Source: Lactococcus nasutitermitis
Lineage (GTDB): Bacteria; Bacillota; Bacilli; Lactobacillales; Streptococcaceae
Length of the DNA stretch: 64,000 nucleotides
Assembly (NCBI RefSeq): GCF_018403765.1
Contig: NZ_BOVQ01000004.1
Coordinates: forward strand, 62,001 to 126,000
Direction: 5' to 3'
Shown: positions 55,466 through 63,775 of the stretch, one piece after another
How the letters are laid out: each line of letters starts with the position of its first letter
Position numbering within the stretch: the first letter of the stretch is position 1
Notes under the pieces: generated by a model
Databases searched by the model: none
What the model was told of the DNA's origin: nothing
The model's input: only the letters and a program-made list of their open reading frames with translations
Position numbers and translations under genes: made by a program

Positions 55466-56676
55466 TAGACAAGTGCATCCAAGAAACTCTCACCAATATC
55501 GCCCTTAGCCACCCCAAAATTCTCAGCAATCGTTGCCGAAATATCAGCAAAGTGTCCAACTGGCAATGGTTTTGGCGCTGTAAAAGCTTTTGAGAACGTC
55601 ACGAGCGGAATATACTCACGTGTGTGGTCTGTCCCAGTAAATGTTGGGTCATTGCCGTGGTCTGCCGTAATCATCAAAATATCATCTTCGTCCATTGTCG
55701 CCATAATCTCTGGCAAGCGACCGTCAAAGTCTTGAATTGCATCACGATAGCCCTCAGGATTGCGACGATGCCCATATTTCGCGTCCATATCGACCAAATT
55801 CACAAAGAGCAAGCCTTCTTTAAAGTCGGGCAACGCTATTGCTTTGAGCATCCGATCCACGCCGTCCATGTCATTGAGATTATGTCCCATGTCTTTGTTA
55901 ATCCCTTGACCGTCGTAGATATCATGGATTTTACCAACTGAAATTACAGGAAATCCAGCATCATCAAGATTGTTCATGACTGTCCGTCCAAATGGCGCCA
56001 GAGCATAATCCCGACGATTTGCCGTACGCTCAAAATTATCTGCTTTCGTGCCAACAAAAGGACGTGCAATAATTCGACCAAGCATCCATTCAGAGCCAAC
56101 ATCCGTGATTTTACGGACGTATTCACAGATTTTATAAAGTTCATCAAGTGGAATAAGCGCTTCATTTGCCGCAATCTGCAACACAGGGTCTGCCGACGTA
56201 TAAATAATCAACTCTCCCGTTTCCAGCTGACGCTCACCAAAATCTTTAATCACTTCTGTCCCAGAATAAGGTTTATTTGCCTCACGAATAATCTTCCGAC
56301 CTGAAAATGCTTCGATTTTCGTCAGTAATTCCTCTGGAAAGCCATCAGGATAAACAGGAAAAGGATTGGTAATGTCAAGTCCCATAATCTCCCAGTGACC
56401 TGTCATTGTGTCCTTACCTTGCGACACTTCTTGCAATTTCGTCGTGTAACCCAGCGGTTTATCTGTCGGCGCAACCGTTTTTAGCTCAGTAATATTTCCC
56501 AGACCAATTTTCTGGAAATTCGGCACATTGAGTCCAACTTTTTCAGAAATATGACCGATTGTATTGGCACCAATATCAGGCGTTTCATGATTGAAAAACT
56601 CCCCTGCATCAGGCGCATAACCAATCCCAGCAGAATCCATGACAACAAGATGGACACGTTTAAATTTTTTAGGCAT
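55465..56676 (-). CDS. deoB: Phosphopentomutase
   Basis: DeoB converts (deoxy)ribose-1-phosphate to the 5-phosphate. The 403 residues show the metal motif [14 protein letters not shown], the [11 protein letters not shown] catalytic region with the phosphorylated Thr, and [24 protein letters not shown]. The promoter has TATAAT near 56730-56735. Confidence 0.96.
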   Translation of the reverse strand: MPKKFKRVHLVVMDSAGIGYAPDAGEFFNHETPDIGANTIGHISEKVGLNVPNFQKIGLGNITELKTVAPTDKPLGYTTKLQEVSQGKDTMTGHWEIMGLDITNPFPVYPDGFPEELLTKIEAFSGRKIIREANKPYSGTEVIKDFGERQLETGELIIYTSADPVLQIAANEALIPLDELYKICEYVRKITDVGSEWMLGRIIARPFVGTKADNFERTANRRDYALAPFGRTVMNNLDDAGFPVISVGKIHDIYDGQGINKDMGHNLNDMDGVDRMLKAIALPDFKEGLLFVNLVDMDAKYGHRRNPEGYRDAIQDFDGRLPEIMATMDEDDILMITADHGNDPTFTGTDHTREYIPLVTFSKAFTAPKPLPVGHFADISATIAENFGVAKGDIGESFLDALV

Positions 56677-56691
56677 TTTGTCTCCTTTTAT

Positions 56692-56713
56692 TTTTTGACA
56701 GAACTATCAAAAA
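56692..56713. repeat. Dispersed palindrome in the deoB leader
   Basis: TTTTGACAGAACTATCAAAA, one arm mutated, between the deoB -10 and ribosome site. Confidence 0.75.
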
Positions 56714-56770
56714 GTTTTCTACCTCTATTATACAAAAAACTGCCTGAAAATGCTTTATTTTTCTGTCAAT

Positions 56771-56792
56771 TTTTTGACAAAACTGTCAAAAA
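56771..56792. repeat. Dispersed palindrome downstream of the GT41 gene
   Basis: TTTTGACAAAACTGTCAAAA with one central mismatch. It lies next to the terminator of the GT41 gene, whose own stem uses related half-sites. Confidence 0.75.
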
Positions 56793-56822
56793 AGTCCATC
56801 AAAAATTTTGACAGACTTTTTC
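56791..56822 (-). terminator. Terminator after the GT41 gene
   Basis: AAAAGTC with GACTTTT and inner TCAA with TTGA, followed by T run on the minus strand. Confidence 0.7.
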
Positions 56823-56830
56823 AATTATTT

Positions 56831-58519
56831 TTAATGATTATCATTCTTAAACTTCACATCTACATAATCCGCCCAAGCTCGTTCATAAGCTGCCTCAACG
56901 GAACGTGCAAAGCCATCTAAGTCATTTTTGAGTGCTGACTTTTCAACTGTTTCACGCAAGCTTTCACGATAAAAACGCACTAATTCAATATCATTTGCCA
57001 GAGTTTTCCCTTTCTGAGCAAAACTTTCTTCATCTGACGCATTAAAAGCGCCATCAATGCCGAGCATTCGATTAATCCGCGCAGTTCCTCGCGATTGCAT
57101 TCCCTCAGCAGGCATCGTCAAAGTGGGCAAGCCCATGTGAAGCGCCTCAATCGTAATCGACAGCCCACCAAATGGTGTTGGGTCAAGTCCGACGTCAGCT
57201 TTCAAATAAGCCTTAAAGTGCATATCTGGCACTTCACGAGAAAATTCTAAACGTGTTTCCAAAATCCCAAATTTTCTAAAACGCTCTTTCAACTGTGCAA
57301 TTTTATCATCGGTCAACTGTGGGCCATAACGATAAATCAAAAGTTTTGCCGTAGGTACAGCAAGCAACAGTTTCGACCACAAACGAATCGTTGACGTCGT
57401 GATTTTAGAAATATCATTAAAACTTCCAAAAGTGATATAACCATTTTTCTCCATCGGAAGTGGCGTAATTTCTGGCAAATCAATATTTTTGCGTGTGAAG
57501 TTAAATCTGTCCATTCCAGCCTCAATATACATTGGTTTTTCCGTATAAAGGTCAGCCTTATTTTTAGGAATAGTAAATTCATCACACATGATATAATCAA
57601 TTTCTTTAAAGCCATAAGTGTTCAAAAATCCCATATATTGCGCTTGAATAGGTGCTGGCTTAAAAAGCATGGCAAAGCTACGATTATGCGTAAACCCGCC
57701 CAAATCAATCAGAATATCGACTTTGTCATCATGGATACGTTTCGCAAAGTCAAAATTATTGAGTTTACTACAATCGACAAAACGATTGCCACACGCCATA
57801 ATTCGTGTCGTCGTATCATCATACTGGCGGTCAACAGTCGAATACAAGATAATATCATACTTCTTAGTATCATGATGTTCCAGTAAAGGCAGGATAAAAC
57901 TCATCATCGTGTGATTATAAAAGTCCGAAGAAATATAACCAATCCGCAACTTTTTGTGGAGCATTTTTTTACGTTCTTCTGCATCTGCTGGTTTCTCATA
58001 AGTATAAACCGTCCCATTCGCCTGAAACTTCATTGGCCAATCACTGGCATATTCTTCCAGTTTATTTTTAATTCCCAACTGTGTATAAGCATCTGTCTTG
58101 ATTGTCAGGAAATTTCGCCCGCCATAGTTTGAAAAGTTATTATCCAATTGAAAAGCGCGGTCATTGTACTCAATCCCCTTATCTTGGTCAAAAGAATAAT
58201 AAATACTTGCCAAACGCATATAAATGCTCGGATTAGTCGTCGAATAATCCAAGGTTTTTTCCAGATTTACTCGCGCCTTATCCATATCGTCCATCGCATA
58301 GTAGCAATCTCCGATTTTACGATAGAGCTCGCAATTATCAAACTCAAAACTATCATCAAGATAATTAAATGCTGATTGATAAAGCTCAATCGCACGTTTC
58401 AAAGAAACATGATTGGCTTTATTTGCATTTCGCATATACATTTCATCGGCGGCGCGTACCAAAGATAAAAAATCTGGGTCATCATTATGCTTTTTTAGAC
58501 GTTCTTCTTCTGTTACCAT
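56831..58519 (-). CDS. GT41-type glycosyltransferase (OGT/SPINDLY-like) with TPR N-terminus
   Basis: The 562 residues start with TPR-like helices (about 15-155, including YRKIGDCYYAMDDMDKARVNLEKTL). A GT-B domain follows with the SPINDLY/OGT signatures RIGYISSDFYNHTM (about 187), DILIDLGGFTHNRSF, APIQAQYMGFLNTYGFKEIDY, ITFGSFNDISKITT, and FGGLSITIEALHMGLPTLTMPAEGMQSR. This family adds GlcNAc (OGT) or, in its HMW1C branch, hexose to Asn. The gene is 56 bp after a Ser/Thr-rich LPXTG adhesin on the same strand, so that protein is the likely acceptor. The sugar and the linkage are not deducible. Confidence 0.85.
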   Translation of the reverse strand: MVTEEERLKKHNDDPDFLSLVRAADEMYMRNANKANHVSLKRAIELYQSAFNYLDDSFEFDNCELYRKIGDCYYAMDDMDKARVNLEKTLDYSTTNPSIYMRLASIYYSFDQDKGIEYNDRAFQLDNNFSNYGGRNFLTIKTDAYTQLGIKNKLEEYASDWPMKFQANGTVYTYEKPADAEERKKMLHKKLRIGYISSDFYNHTMMSFILPLLEHHDTKKYDIILYSTVDRQYDDTTTRIMACGNRFVDCSKLNNFDFAKRIHDDKVDILIDLGGFTHNRSFAMLFKPAPIQAQYMGFLNTYGFKEIDYIMCDEFTIPKNKADLYTEKPMYIEAGMDRFNFTRKNIDLPEITPLPMEKNGYITFGSFNDISKITTSTIRLWSKLLLAVPTAKLLIYRYGPQLTDDKIAQLKERFRKFGILETRLEFSREVPDMHFKAYLKADVGLDPTPFGGLSITIEALHMGLPTLTMPAEGMQSRGTARINRMLGIDGAFNASDEESFAQKGKTLANDIELVRFYRESLRETVEKSALKNDLDGFARSVEAAYERAWADYVDVKFKNDNH

Positions 58520-58536
58520 ATTTTCCTCTCATAAAT

Positions 58537-58567
58537 GAAAGCTCCTTTTTGGAGAGCTTTCTTTTTT
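58537..58567 (+). terminator. Hairpin between adhesin and GT41 genes with U-tract only on the plus strand
   Basis: GAAAGCTC pairs with GAGCTTTC. The T run follows only in the plus direction. On the minus strand, where both genes are read, no T run follows, so read-through from the adhesin into the GT41 gene is expected. No plus-strand gene is known here. Confidence 0.5.
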
Positions 58568-58575
58568 ATACAAAT

Positions 58576-61164
58576 TTAATTTTTCTTAAATTTACCTTTT
58601 TCTTTGCGTTTTTTAAACAATAATCCTGCGGCTGTCGCAATGACTGCTGCACCACCAACCATTGTGAGCGTATTATCTAAGGAATTATCTCCGGTTTTTG
58701 GCAAAACAGCAACGCTCGGCGAATTATTTCCATTATTGTTCACAATCATTGAAGGACTTGTCGGCGTAGAACTTGAATTCGTTGGAGTTGCCGGTGGCGT
58801 ACTTGATGTTGTTGGAACCGTCGGATTCGTCGGATTCGTTGGATTTGTTGGATTCGTCGGGTTCGTCGGATTTGTTGGATTCGTCGGATTTGTTGGGTTC
58901 GTCGGATTCGTTGGGTTCGTCGGGTTCGTCGGATTTGTCGGAGTCGTTGGATTCGTCGGATTTGTTGGAGTCGTTGGGTTCGTCGGACTCGTTGGGTTCG
59001 TCGGATTTGTCGGAGTCGTTGGATTCGTTGGCGGTGGAGTTGAATCACTCGGTGTGCTACTTGATATTGATGATGAGCCTGTTGAGCTACTTACCCATGT
59101 GCCAGATGTTGATCCTGTGGTGCTTGTTGATCCTGTTGTTTCACTTGTCCATGTGCTTGAGCCTGTGCCGCCTGTTGAGTTGGTTGTGGCAGAGGAGAAG
59201 CTAGATATCGTACTGTAACTAGAAGCAGATGTCCACGTTGAGCCTGTCGTTCCTGATGAAAAAGTATTGGTCCAAGAAGAGCCTGTTGAGTTTGACGTAC
59301 CTGTTGAGCTTGTTGGTCCAGTTGAGTTGGAACTTACCGTTGTCCCACTTGTTGATGTACTGTTGGTAATGGTAATACCTGTATTGGTGGCTTCTGACCA
59401 ACCACTACTTACACTTGATGAGCTACCAGTCGTTCCAGTTGAGGTGACTGTGGAGTTCGTCGTACCTGTGCTAGACATTGTACTGGCTGTTGTGCCTGTG
59501 CCACCTGTCGAGTTCGTCGTTGAGCTTCCAGTCGAGAAAGTCGAGCTAAAGGTTGAATTGGTCGTACCTGTTGAGCCAGTCGTCCAACTCGAACCTGTTG
59601 AGCTTGATGAAGACCAAGTATTGGTCGTTCCGCTATTGGTCGAGCTTTGCGTGGAGCCTGAGGTAAAGGTCGAGCCTGATGGTCCAGAGGTTGAACCTGT
59701 TGTACTGGTTGAGTTTGTACTAGAGGACGTTTCTGTAATCGTTGTGATATTTGTCGCTTCAGACCACGCGGTTGAGGACTCTGCGGTCAGTCCCCATGAG
59801 CCTGAAGATTCTTGAGTATTTTGTCCTGTATCGGTACTAGCGGTATCGGTCGGTGCGCCGTAAACCCAGTTGCCATCGCTGTCCATCGTGGCAGATGAGG
59901 CGGTCGAGCCTGTAAAGGTGGAGTTGACGGTTGAACCACTCGATGCGGTGGTGCCAGAACTATCCCAGTATGTCCAACTCGAATGCGTCCAGCTGGTGGT
60001 TCCTGTCGCGTTCGTTGCACCCCCTAAAGTATCACTGCTACTGGTTGAATCGGTTGGTGGTGCTGCTGTAAGGGTTGTTGCCGTGCTGTTTGTTGATGAC
60101 GCCGTTCCAGTCGTCGCGGTCGTCCAAGAACCTGTCGCTCCTGTCTGCTCAGTTGCGCCTGAAAGTGTCGTTCCTGTTGGCGTAAAACCAAAATTTGAGT
60201 TATAAGCCGAACTCCCGTCATTCAAAGCCTGACCGGGTGCAGATGAACTTGTATAGCCCGTTGCCTCATAGGAGTTTGTCGAACCTGTTGAAGAACCAAG
60301 GGTAAAGGTCACAGCTGAACTCGTCGAACCTGTCGTTGCTGTCACACTTGAGCCTGTGGTGGCTGTGACAGTGAGTTGGGTGGTTGCTGTGGCTGTTGAG
60401 CCGTTGGTCGCTGTTGAGGTGATAGTGACCGTCGGCGACGTTGGGTTATTAGAAATTCCTGTGGTTGCACTTCCGGTTTGATTAGAAGAAAAGTTGATAT
60501 CCACATTTCCAGTTCCTAAACCGGCAAAAGAGGAGCCTGATGAACCAGAGTTTGTGATACCCGTACCTACCCAACCAGGATAATTTGGATTACTTGTATT
60601 TGTTAAGGATGAGCCTGATGGACCTAGCGTTTGACCCGAACCAGACTCAAAAGAGCCCGAAGCATTCCCATTGTAGCCTGTGGACTGCGAGCTTGCCCAA
60701 GTTCCTGTGACTTGAGTAGAGCTTCCTGTCGCACCAGAGTCTGAGCCTGTCGTTACTAATGAGCCATAACTCATGTTGGTAGAACCTGATGAAGAGGACA
60801 TACCTGTGCCGTTTATAACGCCAGAACTAGCGCCGGGACCATTTACGGTAGAGCTAGAGATTGTTGGCGATGTGCCTTGGGTTTGTGAGCTGTCATTGAC
60901 GGTCGTTGAAGACTGCAAAGGTGGTGTCAGGTCGTCAGCATGGACGGTCTGTCCTTCTGTGAGTGCTTCTACTGCCTGCCCTGTCAAAATAACCCCTTGT
61001 GTTAATTGATTGTTTGACAAGATTAAAGTCAGGGTTGCTGCGGCATAAAGCCATGACTTGCCGACTTTCCATGCTCGAAAATGCGTGGTCTTTTGTTGAG
61101 CTGATTTCGCAAGTTTTTGCTGTTTTGCGACATAATCTTTTTCATGAATGCTGACATATCTCAT
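58576..61164 (-). CDS. Giant Ser/Thr/Gly-rich LPXTG adhesin with KxYKxGKxW-type signal
   Basis: The preferred ATG at 61164 follows GAGG by seven bases, giving 862 residues. The signal region has HFRAWKVGKSWLYAA. The mature protein is almost entirely Ser, Thr, Gly, Asn and Ala in irregular SSTGST/TNSTGST units (about 75-700), with no recognisable binding domain. A (NPT)n stalk follows (about 715-790), then LPKTGD, a hydrophobic helix and KKRKEKGKFKK. This is the build of serine-rich-repeat glycoproteins. The next gene is a GT41 transferase. No accessory Sec genes are in the window. Confidence 0.85.
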   Translation of the reverse strand: MRYVSIHEKDYVAKQQKLAKSAQQKTTHFRAWKVGKSWLYAAATLTLILSNNQLTQGVILTGQAVEALTEGQTVHADDLTPPLQSSTTVNDSSQTQGTSPTISSSTVNGPGASSGVINGTGMSSSSGSTNMSYGSLVTTGSDSGATGSSTQVTGTWASSQSTGYNGNASGSFESGSGQTLGPSGSSLTNTSNPNYPGWVGTGITNSGSSGSSFAGLGTGNVDINFSSNQTGSATTGISNNPTSPTVTITSTATNGSTATATTQLTVTATTGSSVTATTGSTSSAVTFTLGSSTGSTNSYEATGYTSSSAPGQALNDGSSAYNSNFGFTPTGTTLSGATEQTGATGSWTTATTGTASSTNSTATTLTAAPPTDSTSSSDTLGGATNATGTTSWTHSSWTYWDSSGTTASSGSTVNSTFTGSTASSATMDSDGNWVYGAPTDTASTDTGQNTQESSGSWGLTAESSTAWSEATNITTITETSSSTNSTSTTGSTSGPSGSTFTSGSTQSSTNSGTTNTWSSSSSTGSSWTTGSTGTTNSTFSSTFSTGSSTTNSTGGTGTTASTMSSTGTTNSTVTSTGTTGSSSSVSSGWSEATNTGITITNSTSTSGTTVSSNSTGPTSSTGTSNSTGSSWTNTFSSGTTGSTWTSASSYSTISSFSSATTNSTGGTGSSTWTSETTGSTSTTGSTSGTWVSSSTGSSSISSSTPSDSTPPPTNPTTPTNPTNPTSPTNPTTPTNPTNPTTPTNPTNPTNPTNPTNPTNPTNPTNPTNPTNPTNPTNPTNPTVPTTSSTPPATPTNSSSTPTSPSMIVNNNGNNSPSVAVLPKTGDNSLDNTLTMVGGAAVIATAAGLLFKKRKEKGKFKKN
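58815..59035. repeat. Short tandem repeat coding the Asn-Pro-Thr stalk
   Basis: About 25 units of 9 bp (plus strand GGATTCGTC or GGATTTGTT and variants) encode NPT/TPT triplets. Variation is mostly at third codon positions, so the repeat should be prone to length change by slippage. Confidence 0.85.
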
Positions 61165-61200
61165 AGGCAATCCTCTTTTTTATTTTTGCTTTGGAATGTT

Positions 61201-61228
61201 AGTGTTTCTCCTTACTAGGAGAAACACT
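61201..61228 (-). promoter_or_regulatory. Perfect hairpin in the adhesin 5' leader
   Basis: AGTGTTTCTCC, 6-nt loop, GGAGAAACACT. On the minus-strand RNA the loop side carries AAGGAG. It is ~37 bp before the ATG and has no T run. A stability or translational role is possible. Confidence 0.6.
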
Positions 61229-61285
61229 CTTTTGGGGACAAAAAGACGTTTTTAATAATTTACCGCTTTTTAATTTTATGTAATC

Positions 61286-61314
61286 ATTATAATACACAAT
61301 AATATGAATGTCAA
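61286..61314 (-). promoter_or_regulatory. Consensus promoter of the adhesin-GT41 unit
   Basis: TTGACA (61309-61314), 17 bp, TATAAT (61286-61291): a perfect sigma-A promoter on the minus strand giving a ~115-nt leader. Confidence 0.9.
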
Positions 61315-61327
61315 TCATTTAATCATT

Positions 61328-61362
61328 CAAAAAAGTCTGCCAAAACTTTGACAGACTTTTCA
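61328..61362 (-). terminator. Terminator after the DUF4811 gene
   Basis: AAAAGTCTG pairs with CAGACTTTT around TCAAAGTTTTGG, followed by Ts on the minus strand. Confidence 0.8.
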
Positions 61363-61397
61363 TTATTCAAATTCTATTTTTGTAAAACCGTCAAAAC

Positions 61398-62222
61398 TTA
61401 TTTTATCCCTAGTGTTTCGCGGATTTGTGTGACTTGTAATTTCGCATAAGCTTTTGGATTATTTTGTAGTTCTGCCATTTGAGCTTTTGCGGCTGCTTCT
61501 ACTTTTTCAGTCACTGCAGGTTTTGCTGCTGCCATAGCCGCTTCTTTTTGAGCAGCAGGAACATTGGCGACAGCTTCTGTCAGAGCTTTTTGGATTGCTG
61601 CTTGAACTTGTGCTTCTTGTTCTTTTTTCGCAGCAGCAGCCATTTCAGGAGCTTTTTTCTGGAGTTCTTTTACTTGGTCAGCTGTTAAAACAAGCCAAGT
61701 ATCTTTTGGAACAGAGACAACAGAGTGTTGTTTCACAAGCTCCTTATTTTCATCGCCAATTCCAAATAAGACTTTGAAGAAATCTGATTTCCAAACACGA
61801 CGTGTTGTTTTTGTTGTCACTTTTGCCGTATTACCAGCTACTTGTTTGTAAGTCGCTGATTTTTTCACAGCTTCCACGATATTTTTTTCATCAGGTTTAA
61901 AGTTTGTATCTGGATTTTTTGAATTTTTATCATTACGATAAATCAAAACATAATTTCCAGTATTTTTACCGATTTCAGCTTTTATCATCATGCCGTACGC
62001 TGCAGATTTATCACCTGCCGTATAAACCACATGACTTGTTGAAGTCGTCACTTCTTTCATTCCCCAATTATCTCTGATATGGAATGTCAACATCACAACC
62101 GACAGAGCCAGAATAATCAATGACACGCCACCGACGATATAGCGCGCGGCTGCATTTTTGAGGAACATAAACCCAAAGAAAGTCAAAATACCAAATACAA
62201 TAATCAATGCAAGTATTAACAT
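61398..62222 (-). CDS. DUF4811 membrane protein
   Basis: The 274 residues start with two hydrophobic helices (about 1-22 and 28-48) and continue in a mixed beta-rich extracytoplasmic part. The C-terminus is Ala/Lys/Glu-rich and probably helical. The family occurs next to DHA2 exporters in lactic acid bacteria and has no known function. Its ATG overlaps the MFS stop (TAATG). Confidence 0.78.
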   Translation of the reverse strand: MLILALIIVFGILTFFGFMFLKNAAARYIVGGVSLIILALSVVMLTFHIRDNWGMKEVTTSTSHVVYTAGDKSAAYGMMIKAEIGKNTGNYVLIYRNDKNSKNPDTNFKPDEKNIVEAVKKSATYKQVAGNTAKVTTKTTRRVWKSDFFKVLFGIGDENKELVKQHSVVSVPKDTWLVLTADQVKELQKKAPEMAAAAKKEQEAQVQAAIQKALTEAVANVPAAQKEAAMAAAKPAVTEKVEAAAKAQMAELQNNPKAYAKLQVTQIRETLGIK

Positions 62223-63775
62223 TAGTTTGCCTCCTTTTTCATTTCCTTAGCTTTTAAGTCCGTTGCTGTCTTTCCTGCAAGAACCTTACCACTACGTAAG
62301 AACATTGCCACAATCAAACCAACAATCGCAAAAGCCAAACCAATCGCAAATGACGCATGATAACCTTTAAGCATCGCATCAATCGCTTTTCCAGCATAGC
62401 CTAAAGGATTGGTCGTTTTAAGATGAGAACTTGGCATATTATTCGTGATGATATTTTGTGCCACAGATGAAAGCAGAGCGACGACAACAGATGAAGCAAC
62501 TTGACGTGCTGTATTGTTAGACGCTGTTCCTTGTGCGACTTCATTGACAGGCAAAGCATTCATCGCAGAAGCTGTCAACGGCATCATAATCATACCAATA
62601 CCAAACATACGCAATCCATAGAGTAATGTAACGAAATGGTCAGGCGTACTTGTCGTAAAGAACATGAATGGCAAAGTTCCAAGAACAAGGATTGCAAAAC
62701 CAACTTGTGCCAAACGTTTCGCACCAATCTTATCATAAGCACCACCAGCAAGCGGTGCAACAACTGCCATCATCAATGAGCCAGGTAATAAGACAAGTCC
62801 AGAGTTAAAGGCAGACAAACCATGTACTTCTTGGAGATAGAGAGGTAACATCATCTCAACACCCATCATCGCCATCGTAACGAGAGAAAGTGTGATAGTT
62901 ACCACTGTAAATTGTTTAATTTTAAAGACGCGCAAATCCAAGAATGGGTCTTTCATCGTCAACTGACGCCAAGCAAACAAACCAATAATAACGATACCAC
63001 CAACGATTGGTAAGATGACATTTGTCACATCGCCCCAGCCATCGCTTGCAACATTGGTAAATCCTAAAAGGAAGATACCAAAACCAAGAACAGATAGAAC
63101 CAAACTCAAAAAGTCAAGTTTCATTGGACGGTTAGGGATAACGTCACGCATCGCAAAGATGGAAATCAGCATTACCACAGCGACGACAATCATTGGAATT
63201 AAGAAAATTGTCCGCCAGCTTGCTGCGAATGTCCAAAAGAACAAGTGCAATTTATTAACAATCAACCAACCCGCAAATGTAGGACCAATCGCAGGTGCAA
63301 CCATGATAACAATACCACCGACACCCATGACAGCTCCCATTTGCTTAGGACTAAACATATTGACCAAAGCTACTTGCATCAAAGGCATTGTAATACCTAC
63401 AGCACAGGCTTGTAAAATACGTCCAGCAAGGAAGATCGTCCAGTTTGATGTAGGTGCCACATAAGACATAAACATCCCGATAACTAAGACACCGTAGCCA
63501 GCGACATAGAGCCAACGTGTAGGGAATTTCGTAGCTAAATAAGCCGAAATAGGGACCATAATACCATTGGCAAGTAAGAACCAAGTTGTTGCTTCTTGTG
63601 CCGTTGACATCGAAATACTAAAATCTTTCATCAAAGTCGGAATAGCTGTACCAAGTGATGTTTGCATCAACATGGCACCAAAAGTTCCGATTAAGATTAA
63701 GATTAACATGGCAATACGATTAAATTTTTTGCCGTGAATATCAATGCTATAATCTTTTTCTAATGTATCAGGCAT
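62222..63775 (-). CDS. MFS multidrug exporter, DHA2 (14-helix) family
   Basis: The 517 residues with ~14 helices show DHA2 features: LGTAIPTLMKDF in helix 1, motif A-like GRILQACAVGITMPL, and motif C-type GAVMGVGGIVIMVAPAIGPTFAGWL. It probably expels lipophilic cations or antibiotics. Its start overlaps the stop of the MarR gene by eight bases, so the regulator and exporter are coupled. Confidence 0.88.
   Translation of the reverse strand: MPDTLEKDYSIDIHGKKFNRIAMLILILIGTFGAMLMQTSLGTAIPTLMKDFSISMSTAQEATTWFLLANGIMVPISAYLATKFPTRWLYVAGYGVLVIGMFMSYVAPTSNWTIFLAGRILQACAVGITMPLMQVALVNMFSPKQMGAVMGVGGIVIMVAPAIGPTFAGWLIVNKLHLFFWTFAASWRTIFLIPMIVVAVVMLISIFAMRDVIPNRPMKLDFLSLVLSVLGFGIFLLGFTNVASDGWGDVTNVILPIVGGIVIIGLFAWRQLTMKDPFLDLRVFKIKQFTVVTITLSLVTMAMMGVEMMLPLYLQEVHGLSAFNSGLVLLPGSLMMAVVAPLAGGAYDKIGAKRLAQVGFAILVLGTLPFMFFTTSTPDHFVTLLYGLRMFGIGMIMMPLTASAMNALPVNEVAQGTASNNTARQVASSVVVALLSSVAQNIITNNMPSSHLKTTNPLGYAGKAIDAMLKGYHASFAIGLAFAIVGLIVAMFLRSGKVLAGKTATDLKAKEMKKEAN

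Noticed and set aside
56740-56765. CcpA cre site near deoB (TGAAAATGCTTTAT)
   Set aside because: Three mismatches to the cre consensus, including the central CG; too weak to call.
58815-59035. CRISPR-like array in the adhesin gene
   Set aside because: The 9-bp units are contiguous without spacers and encode Asn-Pro-Thr; this is a coding tandem repeat.
58604-60205. Long plus-strand ORFs (Val/Phe/Gly-rich) opposite the adhesin gene
   Set aside because: They are mirror frames of the Ser/Thr/Pro/Asn repeats, where stop codons are rare on the other strand. No ribosome sites or promoters.
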